Source: Oryza sativa Japonica Group
Lineage: Eukaryota; Streptophyta; Magnoliopsida; Poales; Poaceae
Direction: 5' to 3'
Assembly: GCF_034140825.1 (NCBI RefSeq)
Contig: NC_089039.1
Span: 28,408,501-28,472,500 of the forward strand
DNA length: 64,000 nt
Shown piece after piece: positions 1 to 15,131 of this stretch. Position numbers and translations under genes: made by a program. A model generated the notes under the pieces. That model worked only from the letters and a program-made list of their open reading frames with translations, was not told the DNA's origin and did no database searches. Within the stretch, counting starts at the first letter, position 1. Each line of letters starts with the position of its first letter.

Positions 1-129
1 GATGAACTTGGATGATGCATCCCACATGAAAGTTAATGCATACTACAAATTTTATCTGATGCGTTGATGATTTCATAACGCCTTCTTATTTCACTCTGGG
101 GAATTCATGCTCTTTTTTATCTGCTGTAG

Positions 130-3100
130 TTCCTTGGTAAACAAAAGTGTGGTTGCTGATGGACCGTCGGTACCTGCACAATCATCATCTGGGTTTCAGC
201 ACGGTTGGTCTGGGACACCAGGTCAGTTGTCAATGGCCGATATTGTGAAAATGGGCAGGCCTCAGGTAAAGCAGTCCTCTAGCAAGCCTGCGGTTACTGC
301 AGACAAAGGATATACTGGACAATACCCATCTTTGCCCAGTACTGTAAACCAGAATTTGAAACAATCTGCTAGCACAGTTTCACCAACAAATCCTGACCAG
401 GGGTTACATTCTGCTCAAGATTCTATTCATCCCAAGGATCACAACCACTCAGCAGCTGTCAACAAGCAGGCATATGATAATGATTGGCTTCCACAGGACG
501 AGCCACCACCAGGAAATCAATCAGCCTTGCCTGAGACATCCGGTGACCAATCATTATATGAGTCATCGCTACAGTCATCTACACTGGTTGCTGGTGTGAT
601 TAACCCCCATGAAAATTCTCATTTGGATGAGAACAGATCAGCTGCATTTTCTTCCGAGAGACACTTGGAACATCATGGAGGCGATTCTGAATATGATGAT
701 GGACTGTTGCAAGAATCGAGTACCTATCTGCCTCAGAAGAATTCTCATGCAGAAGATGAAGGTGAGTGTAGATATGAGTTTATGAATTTGCTTAACTTTA
801 GCATCTCCATATTCTGTCCTGCTGGAATAACCTGGATCTTTGGTGTTATGAGCTTATTGCATTCGTTAGCATTGGAAAAGGCAGCAGACAATTTATTAGT
901 AAATACTTTTGGTATTCCTTCCAGAATGCCATTGATACTTGCGTAGGTGTGAGATGCAACTTACACCCTGTAATTGACGTTATCAATTCCTATGTTAATC
1001 TGGGTATGTTGAATGCATCTCTGTTATGATAGGGTTTAGGGAGGCAGTTGTTGCAACTGGCAAGTAATCAACTTTACTGAACAAAATTGATATATGATGG
1101 TTCCTGCATCTTTTTAGTAGTAGAATACCAGTCTTCAGATTTCTGATGTCATGCTGTTACTTTCTTGATGAATAATGAACTTTAGACTGTCGTGTTATCC
1201 AGTATTAAAAGTTCTGTAAGGCAACAACAGGTCATGCAGTTTATTGTGAATAGGTTTTACAGCATATGTTCCTTTCTGGTTGCTTGTTCTTTTCCTGGAC
1301 GCTGTTGCATTCTGGCTTTGGCTGTGCATGACCTGCATGTGAATACTGATTTCTTTTTACTATTCTTGCAGTTGAGGGCTCCAATTCTGATGTAGCGTTA
1401 GCCACTGAAAACTTCCAGGGTCTAAGCCTACATAATGAAGAGTTAGTTCCAACAAAATTAGCTGAAGATAACCCTGCAGTTATAATTCCTGATCACCTGC
1501 AAGTTACCGGCTCAGACTGTGTCACTTTGAGCTTTGGCAGTTTTGAATCTGGAGCATTTTCTGGGCTTCTCCCTGTTCCATCAAGGAGCGCTGATGATAA
1601 CAATGTGGAGTTGCCTGTTATAGAGGAATCTGTACCTCTAGATCAAATTGATTCAAGGTTAATTAAGTTTGTTCCTGCCGTCTTTATTTCACTCCACATA
1701 TTGCTTGTGACATGACTGGAATGCCATTTTTTTAATCTTGCAGAGATCAAGACTATTATGATAGTGCCGCAGTTAATTCGTCAGGAAATGAGAACCTTGA
1801 TACTATCATAGGAACTAACATGGAGAACATTGATGTACCTTCTGTTTCACAGCCTGATGTCCTGAGACAGGAAGTGCTTGATCATTCCGGTCTTCAATAT
1901 AACCTACCATCTGATTCAAGTGCTGCATATGCAAACACTACACAGCCAAGTACAATGGAGTCCTCACAAGGAAACAACCAGGCGCACACTCTTTCCCATC
2001 TTTCAAACTTACTGGTAAATTGTTTTCTTTTTCCTATAATCTTCACTTTTCATCATTCATGCTGAATTGCTAACAGTACTAAGTAGCTTTAGCCAAACTA
2101 TGATCTTGCTACATACAGTAAGATAACTAGTTTTACCTTGATTGGAAAAGAGCCAAATAAAAAGGTGCCATATAGACCCATTCTTTTGCTCATAACTCTT
2201 GTCTCAAGATATTGACCACAGATGTAAATCATTGCTTCATTCTGGAATGTCCAGAATAACATTGGGAGCTGGTCTTTCTGGATACCAGTTTTTCTGTCTT
2301 CTGCATATGCATGTTATTCAAGTCAGCTAATTGTGCTCCTGCATAATTCTTATTGAACTCGTTTATTCCCCAGCAAGCAAATTCATTACACAACAGCCTA
2401 TTGGGGTCAAACATTGCACCTCTTCGGGACTTGGACTTCAGTTTATCACCTTTGCTAGCAGCACAATCAATGACAAAATATAACTCAGCTGCACCAACTA
2501 CTACTGGACCAGCAATCTCCATGCAAGAGGTAATTTAACTACGCTGGTTCACTTTCTCATGGTGTTTTCTCTGGATTCATATTTCATAGAAGTATAACTT
2601 TAGGAAGAAAAAGGCTCCACATCCTTTCTTTATTTGAAAGATGAATTTACAAGGGTGTGATGGTGTTGGAATTTTTTATTTTGTGTGCATATACAGTTAA
2701 TCATTCAGCAACAAGTAATCTCTAGTTCTCTAATTTTCTTCACACACATGTACATATTTGTTTCAGACTCTGAAGCCAGGAGTTTTCTCCAACGCTCAAT
2801 CTACCCAAAATCTTCCAAGTACTAGTATAGCAACGGGGCCTCCTCTCCCTCAGCAATTAGTCCACCCTTACTCTCAGCCTACTGTACCACTGGCGCCTTT
2901 TGCGAATATGATTGGTTATCCGTATTTGGCACAGAACTACCCTGCTGCTTACCTACCATCAGCTGCCTTCCAGCAAGCATACTCGAGTAATGGACCATTC
3001 CATCAGTCTGCTGCTGCTGCTGTACCAGGAGCTATGAAGTACAATATGAATGTGCCGCAATTCAAGAACAACCTATCGGCTACAAGCTTACAACAGCAAC

Positions 3101-3989
3101 CTTCTTCAGTGATCTCTGGTTATGGAGGATTTGGAAGCTCTAGTAATCTTCCTGGAAATTTCACTCTTAATCAGAATGCTGCCTCTGCATCAACAAATCT
3201 TGGGTTTGACGAAGCATTGAGCACGCCATACAAAGATCCCAGCCAATATATGGCCCTCCAGCAGGTAACAATTGCAAGCAGCCCTTGTGTTTCTTTGGTA
3301 ATTTATATGCTATATAATAATTCTGATAGGCACGGCTCGGTTCGAAGGTTTTGGATGAGTGCTTGGCTTACCGGAAAAAACACTTAATTATCATATAATT
3401 AATTAAGTACTCCATTTATTATTACAAATTTGAAAAATGGATTTATTTGTATTTTCTAAGAAAATTCTGTATAGAATATGCTTTTTCAAAAATCATACTC
3501 CCTCCATTTCATATTACAAGTTACTTTGGGTTTGTTCTACGTCAAACCTTTTCAAGTTTGACCAAGTTTATAGAATAATATAGAAACATTTCTTACACAT
3601 ATACTATTAAAAAACAATCAATGATGGATTTAATGAAAGTAGTAGCTATATAATCTGAAAAGAATGGGACATTAGTCACAAGTTACTTTGGGTATTCCTT
3701 TCAGGGTGACAATTCTGCAATGTGGCTTCATGGTGCTGGTTCAAGAGCAACGTCGGCGCTTCCACCGAGTCACTTCTATGGCTTCCAGGGACAGAGTCAG
3801 CAGGGTGGCTTTCGTCAGGCGCAGCAACCGCAGCAGCACTCGCAATTCGGTGGCCATGGGTATCCAGCTTTCTACCATTCTCAAAGCCAAGAGCACCACC
3901 AGAACCCGGCCGAGGGAGGCCTGAACGGTTTCCAGAATGCCCAATCACAGCCGTCTCACCAGGGGTGGCAGCAGCACACCGGCTACTGA
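130..3989 (+). CDS. GIP1-like protein (GBF-interacting protein family), C-terminal exons only
   Basis: The 5' part lies outside the window. Exons read as 130-761, 1372-1657, 1744-2014, 2374-2529, 2767-3264 and 3705-3989 (stop TGA). All introns are GT-AG and the frame stays open across each junction. The product is low-complexity, rich in Q, S, P, G and N, with a C-terminal run of QQ, HQ and YGGFG-like patches ending QGWQQHTGY. This composition and ending resemble plant GBF-interacting protein 1-like proteins, which carry an N-terminal UBA-like DUF1296 region and act as nuclear co-factors of G-box bZIP proteins; that N-terminal region is not visible here. An in-frame extension past the 3264 donor stops after about 40 codons, so retaining that intron would truncate the protein. 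The assignment rests on the C-terminal character only and is moderate. Confidence 0.7.
3498..3690. mobile_element. Truncated Stowaway-like MITE inside the last GIP1-like intron
   Basis: The sequence begins with the Stowaway-type terminus CTCCCTCCATTTCATATTAC after a TA, and continues with the interior typical of this rice family (GTTTGACCAAGTTTATAGAA). The matching inverted right end is missing. Instead CACAAGTTACTTTGGGT recurs in direct orientation at about 3677-3693, just before the splice acceptor at 3702-3704. Confidence 0.6.
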
Positions 3990-4372
3990 GGCCTTTACCC
4001 TTTGTTATAGTTGGGGTTAAGTTGCTTGCCGACCATGGCGTGCGTGTATCCTGACCAGCTGCAGGGTTTAAGCAGCTCGGACTAGCTGAGCCTGTGCCTC
4101 GAGCGCTGAGGATGGAGGGTCCACGCCATTCAACCAACAGTTTCGAGAGTGTTTTTAACATGTTCGCGTGTGTTCGTCAGACAAGAATGATTTGTGCTTT
4201 GTTTTGATAGCCGAGTTATTATATGTGCCCAAGTGCAGTCTTCCTTGTAACTCTTCTTGAGACCTAACAGGTCACCGTTCTGATTTCTAAGATTAGTATC
4301 TATCATCTTGACCTTTGCTGATGCTACTTTCTGATTATCACTTCTGGAGCTGCGTCGATGCTTTGGCTTTTG
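3990..4372 (+). other. 3' region of the GIP1-like gene, convergent with the next gene
   Basis: This stretch holds the presumed 3' UTR. The stop codon of the minus-strand gene lies at 4373-4375, so the two genes are tail to tail and their 3' ends may overlap. No coding feature is evident. Confidence 0.5.
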
Positions 4373-5308
4373 CTATTGCGGCAACGCGTTCGGTGCTGCT
4401 GCCGGCGGTGGCTGCTGCTGCTGGGCGGCGGTGTTGGCGATCACGAAGTGCAGAGCACTGTTGGGGTCTGGCCGGAACGCCCACACGGCGACGTCGTCCT
4501 TCACCTGGACGCCGCGGTCGACGAGCCTTGTGGTTTCTTTTTGCCGGATTATGGTGTGGCAATTGGAGAGCCTCCTGGTCAACTCCATGGCCATCACGTC
4601 GAGCGGGGATGCACGGTAGACGACCACGCGCACGGCGAGCCCGGGGCTCTTCTCCCCCTTCTCCCTCGGCTTTGGTTCTGGCGATTTCTTTTTCTTGTGC
4701 AAGAACTCCTCCACCAGCTTGGCGGCCTCGCGCTCCGCCGCTGAGAGGAGCGGACAGAGGCGGAGGCTGGCGGCGGCTTGCGGGATGAGGAAGCGGCTCT
4801 GCTGCGCCGACAGGTCGGAAGCCTCCACTCGCTTCCTGCAGATGAAGTGCAGCGGCAGGTCGCCGCGTAGGCCTAGTAGCGGCAGCAGCTCGCCGCGTAT
4901 CCACGCCGGCGGCGGGGGAGCGGCATCGTCATCATCTACTCTTTGCGGCACGGCGGCGCGAGGGACGTGCGCCGCCACCGCCTGCAACGGGACGGCGTCG
5001 ATGGGCTCCGCTGCAATCGGTGCAGCCGCGTCGATGAGCATGGGCTCCCCCGCGGCGGACACTTCCGCCGTGGTACCGGATGCGCTCGTGGAATTTCCAA
5101 CGGCGGCGGCGCTGTTCGAGGTCGTTATCGTCGTCGTCTGGGGGGCTAATTGGGCGGCAGCGTCGCCGGGGCTGACGGACGACGGCGAGAGCGACAAGAA
5201 GCCAGGAGCCACCTCTTCCCTGAACCTCGCGAGCGACGTCGTGACAGTCGCCCACGACTGCACCTTCTTTGCGTCCTTACGCGCTACTATCGAACTCTTT
5301 CGCTTCAT
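4373..5308 (-). CDS. Intronless 311-aa protein, possible B3-like DNA-binding domain
   Basis: This is a single uninterrupted frame of 311 codons. The N-terminus is basic (MKRKSSIVARKDAKK). Residues about 35-130 are low-complexity, rich in A, S, T and P. The second half is more structured: it contains FICRKRVEASDLSAQQSRFL, LRLCPLLSAAEREAAKLVEE, a lysine-rich loop, VRVVVYRASP and VQVKDDVAVWAFRP. The order 'basic strand, SDLSAQQSRFLIP, hydrophobic strands, DDVAVWAFRP' recalls the B3 fold (SDVGKQNRLxIP ... GDVVxxWxFR) of grass-specific B3-like proteins. This is a pattern judgement, not an alignment. A degenerate partial copy lies upstream at 5500-5780. High GC3 explains the long antisense frames. 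I am fairly sure it is a gene and unsure of its function. Confidence 0.55.
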   Translation of the reverse strand: MKRKSSIVARKDAKKVQSWATVTTSLARFREEVAPGFLSLSPSSVSPGDAAAQLAPQTTTITTSNSAAAVGNSTSASGTTAEVSAAGEPMLIDAAAPIAAEPIDAVPLQAVAAHVPRAAVPQRVDDDDAAPPPPAWIRGELLPLLGLRGDLPLHFICRKRVEASDLSAQQSRFLIPQAAASLRLCPLLSAAEREAAKLVEEFLHKKKKSPEPKPREKGEKSPGLAVRVVVYRASPLDVMAMELTRRLSNCHTIIRQKETTRLVDRGVQVKDDVAVWAFRPDPNSALHFVIANTAAQQQQPPPAAAPNALPQ

Positions 5309-5499
5309 AGCGTTGAGCTACTAATAATTTAACTTGGGTTTAATCTCCTCTAATCCCAAACTATTTTTTTAATAATGGCCAATCAAAGAGTAATTACAGT
5401 TCCGATTCGACTTAGGCTCGCGTCTTTTCCGACTTGTAGTCGGATGCTGCGTCCGTGCTATGTTCTGTTTGAGCCCGGCTAGTCGTGGAACTGGCCCAT

Positions 5500-5780
5500 G
5501 GGCAAGGCGGACACAGCGGCGGGAGGGACGTGCGCCGCCACCGCCTGCACCGAGACGGGGTCGACGGGCTCCGCCGCGTCGACGAGCATGGGCGCCACCG
5601 CGGCGGGCGGCGGGCGGCAGGCACTCCTTCCGCCACGCTGCCGGACGCGCTCGAGGAAATTCCGACGGCGGCGGCGTTGTTCGAGGTCATCGTCGCCGTC
5701 TTGGGGGCTAATTGGGCGGCATCGCGGGGGCTAACGCTAACGGACGGCGGCGAGAGCGACAGGAGCCACCTCTTTGGGGT
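5500..5780 (-). pseudogene. Degenerate partial copy of the neighbouring 311-aa gene
   Basis: The minus strand encodes LSLSPPSVSVSPRDAAQLAP followed by TATMTSNNAAAVGISSSASG. It then changes frame into a segment equivalent to AEPVDPVSVQAVAAHVP. These match residues about 38-115 of the product of 4373-5308 (LSLSPSSVSPGDAAAQLAP, AAAVGNSTSASG, AEPIDAVPLQAVAAHVP). There is at least one frameshift, and the conserved C-terminal half is missing, so it is read as a broken tandem fragment. Confidence 0.7.
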
Positions 5781-7660
5781 CCGTGCTAGTCGACACAGGC
5801 ACACAGCCCACGACAGGAAATCAGAATAGCTCGTCAATGGGGTCGCCGCCGCCACCACGCTGCTGCGCAGTCCTAACGTCGCGCCCACCATGGTTGGCAG
5901 TTGCTCGACCGGCGGCTATTCGGTAATCGCCGGTCGCTATCGTGCCCGTGTCGTGCCTTTTCTAGGCGATGTCGTGCTGAGTCGTCGCTAGTCGTTACAT
6001 GCGCTTGTCGTTGTCGTGTTGGCACGTTGGCCCGGATAGCAGCCCAAACACGACATGGCTAGACGACCCATATCTAAATGGGCTGTGTTATTCCTAGCCC
6101 GTTAACTGTACATGCGTCGTGCTCCAGCAGGCACGGAGAGACCGAGCATAGTTGACAACCTATTAGTGCAAAGGAACTTCGCTGTCAGTTATGTGAACAA
6201 AGATCTTTTTTTTTTTATGAAATGCTTGTTAAACCCAAGCATTTAGCACTATCAGAAAGCTCCTCTTACCTTTGCTAAAAGTAATTAGTCCGCAGTCACT
6301 TTCATCGCCCAGGATTCCGCTTAACAAAAGGAAGCAAGCTGCAATGGCGTGTGAAGAGTTTCTCAAAGATGATAAGTTTGTGGGCGACAAAGAGAGAGAT
6401 AAGTCAAGGGCTAAGGAACAGCTAGTTAGGTTGAGTGCTTGGCAATTGACAGTTTGACATTATTCGTAGCCTCTGCTTGTCTGCAATAAGCCAATAACAA
6501 CAGCATCATGAGAGAAAAAAATTACCATTCCAACGAACACAGCGAAAAACAGCATGCAAGAGAGCGTTTCCTTTAAGCAAACTGTGAAGTTGACATTGTG
6601 CAATAGAGACTGAATCTGATCCAGCCCTTCAAAACTTCGATATGTCTAACTTGATGTTAGTCCTTGAGAATTGAGATAATCAGTTGTTCATAGTTTTTAT
6701 ATGCATACGAAAGATGCCCAGAGCAGCTACAAGTTGACTTCCACGAGCCTTTCTTTTTCATAATTCATTATGTAATTACTCGTAACATTGTTCAGCTGGT
6801 GACATGCGATGCACAATTAAGAAAACCATGAGACCACTTCTCCTCCTAGGCTTTTTCTAGTTAGCTATATAAGAATATTCAGAGACAGCGAAACTGCTAT
6901 GATCTGTACATCTTATCTCCTCCTCTTTCTGAGACGAATAATTAATCGATCAATTAGTGGATGGATGCTCTCGCTTAATCTGCTCTCTCTCGCTGAGTTC
7001 ACACCGCGACGGACGGCTGGCCCACCAGATACACGTGAGTACGACCCCGCGTTTTTTGGCGTGCACGCGACGGGGTGCGTGGAGCGAGCGAGATCCCCCA
7101 GCTTACTAGCTTCGGTAGCCCGCGGCGAGCGGCAACGCATCGCTTCGCGCACACGCAATCCCTACCACTCCTTTTCGTCGGCGGATGCAAGCGGCAGAGA
7201 AGGTGAGGTACACTGCCGCTGAAAACCGGGCCCAGATATGATTTGGGCCCACATGTCAGCCTGTGGTGACAGTGAGTGCTTTGGACTGGGGCCTACTGCG
7301 TCGAGAGCTACACGTGTCAAGTGAGGAGATTCCACGAGGTGGCCATGCAAGCGATCTACTCTAGCTACGTGGAGGTGTTACGCATCTGAATTCGTAGGAA
7401 AGGCTTCACTTGCAAATCATTGCTACTCCTGCTTTCAATACAGTACTACTGCTGCTGGTAAATGCAGATTTGATATTGGAAATGGCCTATTGGCTTGTAT
7501 TTAAATCTTAAGCATTTTCTTAACAGGATGTACTGACTTAATCATCAATGCAGCATGTTGTTTATGAAAAAAATATTGCTATATTTTTGTAGCTAGTTGT
7601 TTCTGTGAAGGTGAAAATCTGAGCAGGGAATATCTCGGTGAAGGAAGCAAAAACCTCATG
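5781..7660. other. Intergenic stretch with fragmentary ORFs
   Basis: The region 5930-6130 is rich in GTCGTG and GCCCG words, as in rice transposon remnants, but no ends could be set. A 61-codon frame at 6272-6457 includes ACEEFLKDDKFVGDKERDKS and looks coding-like, but has no recognised family or splice context. At 7226-7256 the sequence holds two GGGCCC words and CCCACATGTCAG, common in rice promoters. Nothing else is supported. Confidence 0.4.
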
Positions 7661-7686
7661 CTCTGAATGACCCATTTTCTTTGACA

Positions 7687-7834
7687 GAGCCCTTGTTTAG
7701 TTTCTAACTTTTTCTTCAAACTTTCAACTTTTTCATCACATCAAAACTTTCCTATACACATAAACTTTTAACTTTTCCGTTGTATCGTTCCAATTTCAAC
7801 CAAACTTTCAATTTTAACGTGAATTGAACACACC
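7687..7834 (+). mobile_element. MITE, family with ACTTTTTCATCACATCAAAA interior (copy 1 of 3)
   Basis: The element begins near GCCCTTGTTTAG and ends near GAACACACC. Its interior carries CAACTTTTTCATCACATCA, then ACTTTTCCGTTGTATCGTTCCA and CAACCAAACTTTCAATTTTA. Copies of the same family occur at 58945-59089 and, reversed, at 63481-63626. It is a common non-coding rice repeat; I cannot assign the superfamily with certainty. Confidence 0.7.
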
Positions 7835-8435
7835 CTCTGAATGACCATTTTAATAGTTAATGTATCATGTAATGAGATATTCCGACCCTCTAAACGCAAA
7901 GCACGTGGAAAAACTGCAACTAACCATTCTGAAAAAAAGAAAAAAATTTTCATAGGAGTACTAGTTTAATAAGGCTCATGAACTTTGTGGATTAACATCC
8001 CAATCCACCATGCAATGGGTCCACTCTCGACAAATAAACAATTGAGACGAAGCAAACAAAAACTTTATGAACAAGTGGATAATACTATAATCCTTCCTCC
8101 AGGGCTCCAACTCGATATACTTGCCAAATACTCCGTATATACAATTTCCTTGTATTTAATGTACTTGCAAAAAATTAATGAAACCTCGTTACTTCAAAGC
8201 AAAGAAACCATCGGATTCCTAATCAGGTACAGAAGAAATACGAACAAAAATCAATTAGTAAATCGCGAAAAAGCGACGTCCTAACTGAGTCAGGTACGTA
8301 CTCCTCTTGCCCCCACGCAGGCCACTTCTCCGGGTAAATATAGCAGTTTCCCACCCCACTCACCCCGATCCAACGGCTGAGCCGCAGCCCCAGGAGGATC
8401 GGACGGTTGGCAGCGCGCGCACGCCTCCTCGCCTC
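7835..8435. other. Intergenic, upstream of oryzasin-1
   Basis: AT-rich sequence with one coding-like but unrecognised 99-codon frame (7985-8284). No conserved family, RNA gene or repeat is seen. It probably contains the distal oryzasin-1 promoter. Confidence 0.35.
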
Positions 8436-8437
8436 GC

Positions 8438-8445
8438 TTTATATG
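8438..8445 (+). promoter_or_regulatory. TATA box of oryzasin-1
   Basis: TTTATATG sits in a GC-rich context about 80 bases before a likely 5' UTR splice donor at 8526. The spacing fits transcription starting near 8470. Confidence 0.5.
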
Positions 8446-8525
8446 CACGCGCGGTCGCCTCCACCGCCCGTAGTGCTCGGCACGTCGGTTGTTGCTGTTG
8501 CTGCTGCTGCTCCTCCCGTTTTCCG

Positions 8526-13611
<5,086 letters not shown>

Positions 13612-14032
13612 ACGTGTTGTTGTCACGTTCCTAATGACGAGGTGGACGCATACGCCGAGAGAAGAAGACCGTAGCTTTTAACTAGCGTATTTATCCGGCG
13701 ATGTGTGTATATATGCATGCTACATAACATGTTTATGTTTTCCAAGGCCTGAGATGGCGCCCGTCTATTTTAGCTTGGCAAGAATATCTCGGACCAGTCT
13801 CTGTTCGAATTCTCGTACTGATATGTGAACTTCTGATAACATGTGCACTGTGTTTTGTGACTGAATTGCTAGTCAGTCCGAAGGTTAATTATCCCATGGT
13901 TGATGTGAAGAGAGCCACCGGATTATTGCAGCTGTGATCACGTGGTTAAGCCTTAAAAGTGTGGTGGTTTCTTCAGCTAAATCTAATGTGGTGGTTTCTT
14001 CAGCTGAAGTCTTTTCACCTAAGTAACTCTTA

Positions 14033-14244
14033 CTCTCTCCGTCCCACAATAAAAGAGATTTTTTTTCTTACAACATTCGACCACTCGTCTTATTTAATTT
14101 TTTATAATTGTGTTTAAAGTACTGTAGATAATAAAGTAATTCACAAATAAAATAAATAACAATTTCAAATTTTTTTTTAATAAGACGAGTGGTTAAACGT
14201 TACAAGAAAAACTCAAAATCCCTTTTATTATGGGACGGAGGGAG
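14033..14244. mobile_element. Stowaway MITE
   Basis: Inverted ends are CTCTCTCCGTCCCACAATAA and TTATTATGGGACGGAGGGAG, flanked by TA duplications at 14031-14032 and 14245-14246. Sub-terminal inverted pieces (ACCACTCGTCTTATT / AATAAGACGAGTGGT) extend the pairing. Length is 212 bp; it appears complete. Confidence 0.9.
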
Positions 14245-14284
14245 TACTAAAGCTTGTTAAGTTCCTCAAACCAGAATTACTCTG

Positions 14285-14500
14285 AAATTCAGACCAACTC
14301 CCTCATGAGCCGCCGGTACACCTGCAAAATTTGACTTCAAAACCCCTCAATTCCCTTATGTGCCGCCGAAACACCAGCAAAATTTGACTTCAAAACCACC
14401 AATATAAGTGATCCAACTGATATCAACCTTCAACATTCAAATTTGACTTCAAAACCACTGATATAAGTGATCCAACTGAGATCAACCTTCTTCCAACATT
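14285..14500 (+). repeat. Tandem repeat array with W-box cores upstream of the WRKY gene
   Basis: Units of about 53-60 bp share AAATTTGACTTCAAAACC. Two adjacent units (about 14378-14437 and 14438-14500) also share TATAAGTGATCCAACTGA and ATCAACCTTC. TTGACT, a W-box match (TTGACY), falls at 14331, 14384 and 14443. An AGCCGCC (GCC-box-like) word lies at 14308-14314. The array is 630-800 bases upstream of the WRKY start codon. Confidence 0.8.
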
Positions 14501-15022
14501 CTCAGGCGACTGACAAAGCTGGTCAAGTAACCACCGAAAATAGACACACCCTCTTTTTTTAGAAAGAATCCGTTGCTGGACGCTAGCAATGGCAGCAGGA
14601 CTCTCCATCCAATCCAATTCATAAACAAAATAAAAAAAAATCTAGTAAAAGAAGTTGTCAACGGCAGTCTCTCCTCCATCCCCCTCTCCGATCTCTCTGC
14701 CCAGATCACGACTCGCTCGCGATGCAAGTCCGCAAACGGTTGCCGGATCAAGCATGGACTCTCTCTCTCTCTCCACGAAACCGTCAGACCCGATCGCCTC
14801 CTCTGACCTTAGACTTGCTTAGACGCCGCGCGCATGCAGCCAAGCTGCGAGCTGCGATGCTGCGAGCTTCATCCATTCCCATCCATGGCGCTCGCGTCGC
14901 TTGTGGTGTCCACGCATCCTCAGCTTAACCCCCCCTCTCTCTCTGGTCAATGGTCACCAACACTGCCTAGAATGATGGACTCAGCTCCAATCTCATCCCG
15001 CCACGTGTCCCCCGTCTCGTCG

Positions 15023-15032
15023 TTATATATAT
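15023..15032 (+). promoter_or_regulatory. TATA box of the WRKY gene
   Basis: A TTATATATATAC run lies about 100 bases upstream of the ATG at 15132, leaving room for a short leader of about 70-80 bases. Confidence 0.55.
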
Positions 15033-15131
15033 ACACACTACGCCCTCGCCTTGGCCTGGTCGTCTACTCTCCCTCCCACCGCTCGTCTGTCACCGCCGCG
15101 CGCGACGCGACGGCGAGGTGTGTGTGTGAGA

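Noticed and set aside
3325-3350. GGCTCGGTTCGAAGG as a tRNA T-loop
   Set aside because: There is no acceptor stem, D-arm or anticodon arm around it; it lies in an intron near a MITE.
2758-3387. 209-codon frame treated as a separate gene
   Set aside because: It is one exon of the GIP1-like gene read through its donor into the MITE-bearing intron.
4695-5324. 209-codon plus-strand frame opposite the 311-aa gene
   Set aside because: A degenerate copy supports the minus-strand frame (4373-5308), and the plus frame is compositionally biased with no family.
14285-14500. CRISPR-like spaced repeat array
   Set aside because: The spaced units are local tandem duplications in a plant promoter, with diverged repeats and no associated cas genes.
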